From contig NC_057810.1 in assembly GCF_018294505.1 (NCBI RefSeq), forward strand, positions 709,255,563-709,319,562: 64,000 nt of DNA. The letters are read 5' to 3'. The notes under the pieces are model-generated. The model was not told the origin of the DNA. It was given only the letters and a program-made list of their open reading frames with translations, and did no database searches. The position numbers were made by a program, and so were the translations under genes. Below, one piece after another: positions 23,501 through 33,698 of the stretch (within the stretch, counting starts at the first letter, position 1; every line of letters begins with the position of its first letter). Source of the DNA: Triticum aestivum (lineage: Eukaryota; Streptophyta; Magnoliopsida; Poales; Poaceae).

Positions 23501-24179
23501 AAAACTGATAAAGCTGCCCTGACCGACCAAGTCAGCAAATTGACTGGGAAGAAAACTGATCTGGAGGCCTTCCTGAGTGGTCTTGCCAAGAAGCTGTTTC
23601 TTATGCTTGAAGGTAAACCTCTATGCTTGGCAAACATTTCCAATTGTGGTTTTTCCATTCGACCATTTCCTTGACTTAGTGATCATCCTTGCAGAATTTT
23701 GTCAAAACTTTGAAGAAGAAACCAGCCGGCTGGAGCCAAACCTCGACCCCGTCAATTCACCTGTGAACGACGAAGTTGCCATGGATGTTTTCCGATTGGA
23801 GTCTCGTGTTGCAGCTGTCGTGGGCTATCTCGCAAGGCTGAAGGCTGCCACATCTCGCATCGACTCGACGCTCTGGCCTGAGGAGACACTTCAGAATGAC
23901 CTTGAGTCGCTGATGACCCGCTTGAACACGATCCCTGGTCGAGTGCAGGAATGGAAGAAGTCCTCGGCTCGGTGTGGTGCAGATGTTGCTCTGTGTCTGG
24001 CCCGAGTCCACTGTAAAGATGCGCGAGAAGAGAAGCTGGCGGCTCTCCGGGTGGCCAACACCAAGAAACACGACTTCAGGTCCTTTATGGAAACTTTCCT
24101 TGCAGCTGCCACTCGGATCGCAGACGGAATTGACCTTGATGAATTCGTTGCACCTTCCAGCCCTCCACAGGAGGGGTAA
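20551..24179 (+). CDS. Antisense seven-exon gene of Gypsy C (putative gypsy-type transposon domain protein, 897 aa)
   Basis: Exons are 20551-21552, 21647-22047, 22137-22207, 22276-22628, 23157-23271, 23346-23612 and 23695-24179. All six introns are GT-AG, phases match, and the joined frame is open (2694 nt with the stop). Exon 1 encodes a basic Ser/Arg-rich start, then a globular region with FFRGFLNFFGAQLHHFTPNS, typical of the plant 'putative gypsy type transposon' family (PF04195). Exon 2 has a long Asp/Glu run, exon 4 another acidic patch, and exons 5-6 heptad-like Leu/Lys/Glu sequence that should form a coiled coil. It lies opposite to gag-pol between pol and the 3' LTR. Function is unknown; extra ORFs in this place are known from Tat-lineage elements. 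It could instead be a captured host gene. Splicing is inferred from sequence alone. Confidence 0.8.
22730..23070 (+). repeat. Repeats inside intron 4 of the antisense gene
   Basis: Three imperfect copies of a block beginning GGGGGCACGCTGAGTGCACC and continuing CTGGGTGTAGTCCCC occur at about 22735, 22863 and 23007. Each is followed by a GTCGACTGCT-like segment. Spacing is roughly 130-145 bp, and the repeats explain the unusual length of this intron (528 bp). Confidence 0.75.
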
Positions 24180-24389
24180 AAAACTTCTTCTGGCTCGACG
24201 CTTTTAAATTTGCCTCGGTATGCTGAGTGGACTTGTAACCGATAAACCTTAACAGGCTTAACGCCTGAGCACTCTCGGTTCCTTTAGATATCGAATCAAA
24301 CTTGAATTTGGTGCTTGAATATGATTGCCTTTGGCTCGAAACGTCTTTTGCAGGTTCAAAGCGAGGCGCCCTTACTGCAATCGACTTAT

Positions 24390-25640
24390 TCTTTAGCCCA
24401 GTTAGGCGAGTACTGGGCTGCGGCTAAGCCTCCGAGTGGAAGCTCGGCTTACCACTCGGTAGGATTTCTATAACTTAGGCGAGCATTGGGCCGCAGCTAA
24501 GCCCCCGAGTGAGAGGGTCACTCTTCACTCGGTAGGATTTTTATAACTTAGGCGAGTGCTTGGACTGCAGCTAAGCCCCCGAGTGAGAGGGTTGCTCCTC
24601 ACTCGGTAGGATTTTTATAACTTAGGCGAGTGCTTGGACTACAGCTAAGCCCCCGAGTGAGAGGTCTGCTCTTCACTCGGTAGGATTTTTATAACTTAGG
24701 CGAGTGCTTGGACCGCAGCTAAGCCCCCGAGTGAGAGGTCTGCTCTCCACTCGGTAGGATTTTTATAACTTAGGGCGAGTGCTTGGACTGCAGCTAANNN
24801 NNNNNNNNNNNNNNNNNNNNNNNNNNNNNNNNNNNNNNNNNNNNNNNNNNNNNNNNNNNNNNNNNNNNNNNNNNNNNNNNNNNNNNNNNNNNNNNNNNNN
24901 NNNNNNNNNNNNNNNNNNNNNNNNNNNNNNNNNNNNNNNNNNNNNNNNNNNNNNNNNNNNNNNNNNNNNNNNNNNNNNNNNNNNNNNNNNNNNNNNNNNN
25001 NNNNNNNNNNNNNNNNNNNNNNNNNNNNNNNNNNNNNNNNNNNNNNNNNNNNNNNNNNNNNNNNNNNNNNNNNNNNNNNNNNNNNNNNNNNNNNNNNNNN
25101 NNNNNNNNNNNNNNNNNNNNNNNNNNNNNNNNNNNNNNNNNNNNNNNNNNNNNNNNNNNNNNNNNNNNNNNNNNNNNNNNNNNNNNNNNNNNNNNNNNNN
25201 NNNNNNNNNNNNNNNNNNNNNNNNNNNNNNNNNNNNNNNNNNNNNNNNNNNNNNNNNNNNNNNNNNNNNNNNNNNNNNNNNNNNNNNNNNNNNNNNGGTA
25301 GGATTTTTATAACTTAGACGAGTGCTTGGACTGCAGCTAAGCCCCCGAGTGAGAGGTCTGCTCTTCACTCGGTAGGATTTTTATAACTTAGGCGAGTGCT
25401 TGGACTGCAGCTAAGCCCCCGAGTGAGAGGTCTGCTCTTCACTCGGTAGGATTTTTATAACTTAGGCGAGCACAGGGCTGCAGCTAAGCCCCCGAGTGAA
25501 AGTCTGGCTTACCACTCGGTAGGATTTTTATAACTTAGGCGAAACGGATTCGCAGCTAAGCCTCCGAGTGAGAGTCTGGCTCACCACTCGGTAGGATTTT
25601 TACAAACTTAGGCGAAACGGATTCGCGGCTAAGTCACCCA
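24390..25640. repeat. 74-bp tandem array in Gypsy C
   Basis: Unit boundaries (CTTAGGCGA) occur at 24474, 24547, 24621, 24695, 24769, then after the gap at 25313, 25387, 25461, 25534 and 25607, giving periods of 73-74 bp. Each unit contains GCAGCTAAGCCCCCGAGTGA and CACTCGGTAGGATTTTTATA. Central copies are nearly identical and the outer copies diverged, the pattern produced by unequal exchange. The array lies between the stop of the antisense gene and the stop of pol. Confidence 0.93.
24798..25296. other. Assembly gap (499 N) inside the 74-bp array
   Basis: The phase of the repeat across the gap is off: 543 bp between unit starts is 7.3 periods. The gap length is thus probably nominal and the true copy number unknown. 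Apparent ORFs through it are artefacts. Confidence 0.85.
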
Positions 25641-25767
25641 CTGAGGGGGAATTTTATTGTGGACAAAAATAAAAAGTGACAGAAGTTATGGAGGAACTAT
25701 GACACTATTATTTTGAGGTCCATGAACTACAGAAGTACTTTATTGCAACTCATCCGAGTGATAAAAC

Positions 25768-28700
25768 TTAAGTGTAAAATGGGCGGAGTAGCTCCGCGTT
25801 CCAAGCTCGGGGCTCGTCGATATTATGCTCGACGTTGTAAAGACGGTACGCCCCGTTGTGGAGGACCTTGGTGACGATGAAGGGGCCTTCCCAAGAAGGA
25901 GCAAGCTTGTGTGGTTTGTGCTGATCCACTCGGAGAACTAAATCCCCTTCCTGGAAGGCTCGACCTCTCACATTTCTGGCGTGGAAACGACGCAAATCTT
26001 GTTGGTAGATGGTCGAGCGGATCAGAGCCATCTCCCTTTCTTCCTCCAAAAGGTCGACTGCGTCCTGCCGCGCTTGTTCAGCCTCTGCTTCGTTGTAGAC
26101 TTCAACTCGAGGAGCATTGTGGAGAAGATCACTCGGCAAGACTGCTTCAGCTCCGTAGACCAAGAAGAATGGAGTTCTTCCGGTCGACCGATTAGGTGTG
26201 GTCCGCAGCCCCCAAAGCACTGAGGGAAGTTCGTCGACCCAAGCTCCAGCCGCGTGTTTGAGATCACACATTAGTCGAGGCTTCAATCCCTTAAGAATCA
26301 GTCCATTAGCTCGCTCTGCTTGTCCATTCGACTGCGGATGGGCGACTGAAGCGTAGTCGACCCGCGTGCCTTGGGAGTTGCAGAAAGCTCTGAATTCCTC
26401 TGAGTCAAAGTTCGACCCATTGTCCGTAATGATGCTGTGCGGGACTCCATATCTGAATATTAGTTCTTTGATGAAGCTAACAGCAGTACCGGTGTCAAGG
26501 CTCTTGATTGGTTTAGCCTCGATCCACTTGGTGAACTTGTCGACTGCCACCAGTACATGCGAGAAGCCACTTCGTCCCGTTCTCAAAGGACCGACCATGT
26601 CCAATCCCCATACTGCGAAAGGCCAGACGAGTGGGATGGTCTTCAGGGCCGACGCAGGCTTGTGCGACATATTCGAGTAGAACTGACATCCCTTGCACTT
26701 ATCCACTATCTCTTTTGCCATCTCATTCGCCTTTGGCCAGTAAAATCCGGCTCGGTATGCTTTGGCCACGATGGTCCGAGAGGACGCATGATGACCACAG
26801 GTCCCCGAGTGAATGTCATTGAGGATGAGTCGACCTTCTTCTGGTGTTATGCACTTCTGACCAACTCCAGTCGCGCTTTCCCTGTATAATTGTCCTTTGA
26901 TTACGGTAAAGGCCTTAGATCGACGGACGATCTGTCGAGCCTCTTCCTCATCCTCCGGAAGCTCTTTTCTCAGGATATATGCGACATACGGAACTGTCCA
27001 GTCGGGAATGACCACCAAAACCTCCATGATCAAGTCGACCACCGCTGGGACTTCAACTTCAGTCGGATCTGTGGCACTCTTGGGCTGTGGAATTTCTTCG
27101 GTGAAAGGATCTTCTTTGACTGACGGAGTGTGTATATGCTCCAAGAACACACCACTCGGAATGGCTTCTCTCTTGGAACCTATCTTTGCTAGATCATCGG
27201 CTGCTTGATTTTTCAGTCGGGGTATATGATGGAGTTCCAACCCCTCGAACTTCTTTTCCAGCTTCCTTACTGCACTGCAGTATCCAGTCATGGCTGGGCT
27301 TCTCACGTCCCACTCTTTCATCACCTGGTTGACCACTAGATCCGAGTCGCCATAGACCATCAGGCGACGGACGCCGAGTGAAATGGCCATGCGCAACCCA
27401 TATAAGAGGGCCTCATATTCTGCCTCGTTGTTGGAGGAATCAAAGTGAATCTGGAGCACATATCTGAGCTTATCTCCTCTGGGGGAAACCAGGACAACCC
27501 CAGCACCGGAACCATTCAACATCTTAGAGCCATCAAAGAACATGGTCCAATGCTCTGAGTGAACTTCAGTCGGCTGTTGCTGTTCAATCCACTCGGCGAG
27601 GAAATCTGCTATTGCCTGGGACTTAATGGCTTTCTTTGCCTCAAACTTGATATCAAGGTGAAGAAGTTCAATCGCCCATTTGGCCACTCGACCAGTTGCA
27701 TCTCTGTTGTGCAAAATCTCTGATAGTGGAGTGTCGCTGACGACTGTGATGGAATGATCAGAAAAATAATGAGCAACCTTCTTTGTGGTCATGTATATTC
27801 CATACACAAGCCTCTGATAATGAGGATATCTCTGCTTGGATGGAGTCAAGACTTCAGACAAATAATACACTGGGCGCTGAACTTTGAGAGCTTTTCCTTC
27901 TTCTTCCCGCTCGACCGTTAGCACAGTACTGACGACTTGTCCTGTGGCTGCGATATAGAGCAACAGAGGCTCTTTGCTGATTGGAGCAGCAAGCACCGGC
28001 TGGGTGGAGAGCAGAGCTTTTAGCTCGGCAAACGCTGCATCAGCTTCTGGAGTCCACTCGAACTTGTCTGTCTTCTTCATGAGTCGGTAAAGAGGCAATG
28101 CCTTTTCACCGAGTCGTGAGATGAATCGACTTAATGCGGCCAAGCATCCAGTAAGCTTCTGGACATCGTGCACTCGCACAGGGCGTTTCATTCGGAGAAT
28201 AGTGCCAATCTTCTTTGGGTTAGCGTCGATTCCCCGTTCGGAAACAAGAAAACCGAGTAACTTGCCACCAGGAACTCCAAATGTGCACTTTGATGGATTG
28301 AGCTTGATATCATATCTTTTGAGATTGGCAAATGTTTCGGCGAGATCAGCGAGCAGGTCGGAACCTTTTCGTGACTTGACAACAATATCATCCATATATG
28401 CTTCCACATTCCGACTGATTTGAGTGAGTAGACACTTCTGAATCATTCGCATAAATGTGGCTCCGGCATTTTTGAGGCCGAATGGCATGGTGATATAGCA
28501 GAAGCACCCGAATGGAGTGATGAAAGCTGTTTTTACCTCGTCGGGTCCGTACAGACGGATCTGGTGGTACCCGTAGTAGGCATCTAAAAAAGATAACCTC
28601 TCGCATCCCGCGGTCGAGTCAACAATTTGATCTATACGAGGGAGAGGAAAATGATCTTTCGGGCAGGCCCGGTTGATGTGTTTGAAATCAATGCACATTC

Positions 28701-31700
28701 GGAGCGACTTGTCCTTCTTAGGAACCATGACGACATTAGCGAGCCACTCGGAGTGGTATATCTCTCGAATAAATCCTGCCGCCAACAGTCGAGCCACTTC
28801 TTCACCAATGGCCTTTCTCTTCTGGACGGCGGACCGCCGAAGATGCTCTTTGACTGGTTTTGCAGATGAGTCGACTCTTAGGCGATGCTCAGCCAGTCCC
28901 CTGGGAACACCTGGCATGTCAGCGGGCTTCCATGCAAAAATGTCCCAGTTCTCACGGAGGAACTGGATGAGCGCTTCTTCCTATTTTGGGTCGAGTGTTG
29001 TGGAGATGCGGGTCGGAGCTGCTTCGGGGTCGGTCGGGTGAATGTGAACAGGCTTCGTCTCACCGGACGACTGGAATGCAGACTCTGTGGCGGGCTTCTT
29101 TGATCGCAGCAAGTCACTCGGATCTGCGTTTTGCTTGTATTCTTCGAACTCGACCGTTGTCACCTGGGAATCGGCAATCTTGGAGCCCTTCTGAAAGCAC
29201 TCTTCTGCCTTTTTCCGATCACCGGTGACAGTGATCACTCCTTTGGGACCGGGCATCTTCAATTTGAGGTACACGTAGCATGGTCGAGCCATGAACCGTG
29301 CGTAAGCTGGTCTCCCCAAAATGGCATGATATGCACTCTGAAAATCCACGACCTCAAACGTCAACTTTTATTTGCGAAAATGTTTCGAATCACCAAACAC
29401 CACATCCAAAGCTATTTGGCCGAGTGACTCGGCCTTCTTCCCTGGTATAACTCCATGAAAGCTCATGTTACTAGTGCTCAGTCGGGACATCGGAATGCCC
29501 ATTCCTTTCAGTGTGTCTGCATACAACAAGTTCAATCCACTTCCACCATCCATCAGCACCTTTGTCAGTCGAGTGCCTTCGACAACTGGATCGACCACCA
29601 AAGCTTGCCTCCCAGGGGTGGCAATATGAGTCGGGTGATCAGATTGGTCGAATGTGATGGGTGTTTGGGACCATTTCACATAATTTGCTTTTGCGGGGGC
29701 AACCATGTTCACCTCTCGGTTAATGACTTTCAGTCCACTCCTGCTTTCCACATCTGCAAAGATCATCAGAGTGGAGTTGATATGCGGATATCCTTCCTCA
29801 CTGTCCTCCTTGTCTTCGGCCTTGTCTGACTCCTTCTCCTTGTCCTTAGACTGTTTTCCCTGAAACTGCTGGATCAGGAGTCGACATTGGCGGGTGGTGT
29901 GCTTCGGGTAGATGATATTCCCCTCTTCGTCTTTCTTCGTATGGATGTGACATGGCATATCCATCACGTCGTTCCCTTCTTTATCCTTTACCTTCTTGGG
30001 GTTCCAGGATCCTTTTGGTTTCCCCTTAGACTTTCCCTGAGTCACGGCCAGAGCCTCTCCAGGAGCTGCTGGTTCAGCCTTCCGCTTCTGTTTCCGACTG
30101 GTGTTTCCTTTTTCCGACTGACTCGGCTTGTGCTTGCCGCTTCGGAGTCGGTCTTCTTCTTCGCCGTTGGCGTACTTGGTAGCAATCTCCATCATCCGAC
30201 TCAAGGTCATGTCACCGGTTCGACCAAACTTCAAACTCAGTTCTCTGTTCTTGACGCCATCTTTGAAGGCGCAGACTGCCTGATGATCAGACACATTCTC
30301 CACAGTGTGGTGCAAAGTGATCCACCTCTGAATATACTCTCTGAGAGTCTCATTAGCCTTCTGCACGCAGACTTGCAACTCTGTCAATCCAGCTGGTCGC
30401 TTGCAAGTCCCTTCAAACGTTCTGATGAACACTCGGGACAGATCTTCCCAAGCGTAAATGCTGCTAGGAGGTAATTGAGTCAACCATGCCCTGGCAGAAC
30501 CTTCCAGCATGAGGGGCAAATGTTTCATGGCCACCTCGTCGTTCCCACCACCAATCTGAACTGCCACTCGGTAGTCTTCAAGCCAAGTTTCAGGTTTAGA
30601 CTCACCAGTGAACTTGCTGACTCCTGTTGCCAACCTGAAATTGGGAGGGATAACTGCGGCCCTGATAGCTCTGCTGAAACATTCGGGACCAGAAACATGC
30701 ACTCGACTGCTTGTGGGTGCATCTCTGTCGAGCCCGCCCCGATGGGCTCTGTTCCGGTCGACCAAACCTTGCACGATAATGGATCGCGCATCGAAGCCTG
30801 GTTCTCTGGGGTCGACTGGAACCCTTCGCCCTGTACTGTACTGACGCCTGTCATCTTGCCACCGAGGAGCGTAAGACCCACCCCTCGGAGGGGAATTGGG
30901 CACTCGACGCCTATCATCTCGGTCGAGTCTGTCGCCATATTGATCTCGCCGATTCTCGCACCCTTCACACCGCGGAGGCGATCTGGGGCTGTGAGCCGAC
31001 TAAATTGTATTCACATTGACGGATCGACTGTGAATTCTGTTGCGCGACTGAGACACGGCTGAATTCTGATCTCCTGCTGCCCGGAGCAGATCCCTGATCT
31101 GCAGCAAACCTCTGCCGGCTTCCGACTGCGAAGGCTGGATGGACTCTGCTATACGGGTCGCAGCTGCTAAATTCTGGATTGGGGTTCGATATACCTGAGT
31201 CGGCGGGAAGAGTTGACGTCGACTGGTGTCGGGAACTCGTTGCCGCGCGCGCTCGTCGAGTGCTCGCTGAAGATTCTCCAGTCGAGTGCGTTCGGCCAAA
31301 TTGGCCAGACGTGCCTCCTCCAAGGCACGAGCCTCGGGGGTTTCTCCTGCGATGGGAGTACGCAGGGCATCCACGTTCCTGCGGCGAAGTTCCTCTCTTT
31401 GCAGAGAGTCGAGTGGCTCGGGCTGGTACTCTTCGTGGCGTCGTGCGGGGTCGCCTCCGTCACCTGCTCCACCATCACGGGCGAAGCCAGGGGGACTGCG
31501 GGGCCCGTCGACCATCAAGATTTCCGCCGCTGGATCACTGCTACCGCACTCGGATGCAGTCTCTACGGAGCTAGTCGACAGATCGAACAGGCCGTAGAGA
31601 GATTCGTTGGGCTCGATTGCCGCTACTTGGGTGGTGGCCGATTGGCGAGCCACCGCGTGCCTCACCCATCGCTGAAGCCTCGACCGGCCCGAGCGCTTGC

Positions 31701-31929
31701 GCTGGCGGGAGACCGGGAGGGTGGACGATGGGGGAGCCGACCGATACTGGGTCGACGGTTGCCGCAGCAGAACGCCGCGAACACATGCGCGAAAATGTGT
31801 CGCACCGCGGACGGGGAGCGCATCTACGTCGAGTGGAGCCTCCTGGAGCCATGCGGAGTCGTCGGCGATGAAGGTGAGAGTGCCGAGACGGATCTCTTGA
31901 CCCCCGACCAAAACTCCAGCAAACACCAT
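25768..31929 (-). pseudogene. Gypsy (Tat) gag-pol of element C, one frame with three nonsense codons
   Basis: One minus-strand frame runs 2054 codons from the ATG at 31929 to the stop at 25768, broken only by TAG (31002-31000), TAA (29370-29368) and TAG (28983-28981). It encodes an N-terminal Gag extension, a retrotransposon Gag domain (about 30650-30230) and an aspartic protease with LMDGGSGLNLLYA (about 29550). In the last 1049 residues are RT with YMDD at 174-177 and a Ty3 RNase H (about 315-440) whose first catalytic Asp is replaced (LLLYIAATG). A second, archaeal-like RNase H keeps D462, E498, D524 and D574. Integrase has an HHCC finger (703-745) and D773, D832 and E868. It copies and inserts the element when intact; the stops make this copy dependent on help. 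Confidence 0.93.
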
Positions 31930-32002
31930 GATGAAAGTACTCGGAAGAATCGCAACTTCTCCACAAAATCGCTAAAACACCTGCCCCACGGTGGGCGCCA
32001 AC
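31930..32002 (-). other. Leader and PBS of Gypsy C
   Basis: The minus strand reads TGGCGCCCACCGTGGGG (32000-31984) two bases from the end of the 5' LTR. Form and position are those of a primer binding site. The primer is probably tRNA-Arg as in related rice and wheat Tat elements, but this is from memory and unverified. Confidence 0.75.
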
Positions 32003-32528
32003 TGTCGTGGTTCTAAGCCTGACAGTAGAGTGGGGGTAGGTATGGAGAGGCAAGGTCTTAGCTATGGAGAGGTTGTAAACACAAGGGGTGTACGAGTTCA
32101 GGCCCTTCTCGGAAGAAGTAACAGCCCTACGTCTCGGAGCCCGGAGGCGGTCGAGTGGATTATGAGTATATGAGTTACAAGATGCCGAACCCCTCTGCCT
32201 GTGGAGGAGGGTGGCTTATATAGAGTGCGCCAGGACCCCAGCCAGCCCACGTAGGAGAGGGTTTAAGGTGAGTTAAGTCTGGGGCGTTACTGGTAACGCC
32301 CCACATAAAGTGTCTTTACTATCATAAAGGCTACTTAATTACAGGCCGTTGCAGTGCAGAGTGCCTCTCGACCTCCTGGTGGTCGAGTGAGTCTTTGTGG
32401 TCGAGTCCTTCAGGCCAGTCGAGTGAGTCCTTCGTTGGTCGACTGGAAGGCGACCTCTTCTAAGGATGTCCTTGGGTAAGTCACTTGGATCAGGTCCATG
32501 ACCTTACCCTAGGTACATAACCCCATCA
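32003..32528 (-). repeat. 5' LTR of Gypsy C
   Basis: 526 bp, 99% like 19466-19992 by eye. A minus-strand TATA-like CTATATAAG lies near 32215-32223. It ends at CCCCATCA before the GTGCC duplication. Confidence 0.94.
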
Positions 32529-33661
32529 GTGCCCTTGGCCCATTAGGCCAAGGCGCACCCCCTACAGCCCATGTGGCCCCCCGGGACAGGTGGACCCACC
32601 CGGTGGACCCCCGGGACCCTTCCGGTGGTCCCGGTACAATACTGATAACCCCGAAACTTGTCCCGATGCCCGAAACAGGACTTCCCATATATAAATCTTT
32701 ACCTCCGGACCATTCCGGAACTCCTCGTGACGTCCGGGATCTCATCCGAGACTCCGAACAACATTCGGGTTACTGCATATACATATCCCTACAACCCTAG
32801 CGTAACTGAACCTTAAGTGTGTAGACCCTACGGGTTCGGGAGACAAGCAGACATGACCGAGACGACTCTCCGGTCAATAACCAACAGCGGGATCTGGATA
32901 CCCATGTTGGCTCCCACATGCTCCACGATGATCTCATCGGATGAACCACGATGTCGAGGATTCAATCAACCCCGTACGCTATTCCCTTTGTCTATCGATA
33001 TGTTACTTGCCCGAGATTCGATCGTCGGTATCCCAATACCTCGTTCAATCTCGTTACCGGCAAGTCACTTTACTTGTACCGTAACGCATGATCCCGTGAC
33101 CAGACACTTGGTCACTCTGAGCTCATTATGATGATGCATTACCGAGTGGGCCCAGTGATACCTCTCCGTCATACGGAGTGACAAATCCCAGTCTTGATCC
33201 ATGTCACCCAACAGACACTTTCGGAGATACCCGTAGTCTACCTTTATAGTCACCCAGTTACGTTGTGACGTTTGGCATACCCAAAGCACTCCTACGATAT
33301 CCGGGAGTTACACGATCTCATGGTCTAAGGAAAAGATACTTTGACATTGGAAAACTCTAGCAAACGAACTATACGATCTTGTGCTATGTTTAGGATTGGG
33401 TCTTGTCCATCACATCATTCTCCCAATGATGTGATCTCGTCATCAATGACATCCAGTGTCCATAGTCAGGAAACCATGACTATCTGTTGATCAACGAGCT
33501 AGTCAACTAGAGGCTCACTAGGGACATGTCGGTGTCTGTTATTCACACATGTATTACGATTTCCGGATAACACAATTATAGCATGAATAAAGACAATTAT
33601 CATGAACAAGGAAATATAATAATAATGCTTTTATTATTGCCTCTAGGGCATATTTCCAACA
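32529..33661 (-). repeat. LTR L3 of X, right part
   Basis: Continuation of 18855-19465 after element C, starting with the second GTGCC copy and ending GCATATTTCCAACA. It is followed by ATAAC, the target duplication of X, and by 32 further bases of element A's leader with its PBS. Confidence 0.94.
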
Positions 33662-33698
33662 ATAACATCAACGCATAAAACCTAGGCTTGGATGCCAC

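Larger units (their letters stand above)
19466..32528 (-). mobile_element. Gypsy LTR retrotransposon C, Tat lineage, with antisense gene
   Basis: It is bounded by 527/526-bp LTRs and a perfect target duplication GTGCC (19461-19465 and 32529-32533). Orientation is minus: 5' LTR 32003-32528, PBS 31984-32000, gag-pol 31929-25768, tandem repeats 25640-24390, a multi-exon gene on the opposite strand 20551-24179, purine tract 19993-20003, 3' LTR 19466-19992. RT, then RNase H, then a second RNase H, then integrase, plus an extra antisense gene near the 3' end, define the Tat lineage of Ty3/Gypsy. The LTRs differ by five substitutions and one indel by eye count, so insertion was recent. It interrupts LTR L3 of X. 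Confidence 0.94.
7686..33661 (-). mobile_element. Compound Copia element X (Angela type) with three LTRs
   Basis: It is flanked by a perfect 5-bp duplication ATAAC (7681-7685 and 33662-33666). Plus-strand order is LTR L1 (7686-9589), full internal region with intact polyprotein (9590-14879), LTR L2 (14880-16619), a truncated internal region with gag and leader only (16620-18854), and LTR L3 (18855-19465 plus 32529-33661, split by Gypsy C). L1 and L3 share nearly all diagnostic bases, whereas L2 differs from both at many sites. L1 and L3 are therefore the original LTR pair of X, and L2 belongs to a second copy, Y. The junction at 16619/16620 is exactly the terminal base of L2, as expected for an insertion of Y into X's gag. 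Confidence 0.9.

Noticed and set aside
24390..25640. CRISPR-like array
   Set aside because: Units are contiguous 74-bp copies without unique spacers, in a plant retrotransposon; it is a tandem repeat.
31179..32016. Plus-strand ORFs opposite gag of element C (for example 31213-32016)
   Set aside because: They are shadows of the minus-strand gag-pol frame; no family motif or promoter is seen.
19466..32528. Apparent age paradox: LTRs of nested C (5 substitutions in 526) look older than those of its host X (about 9 in 1510)
   Set aside because: The counts are small and made by eye; the difference is within chance, and nesting order is unambiguous.
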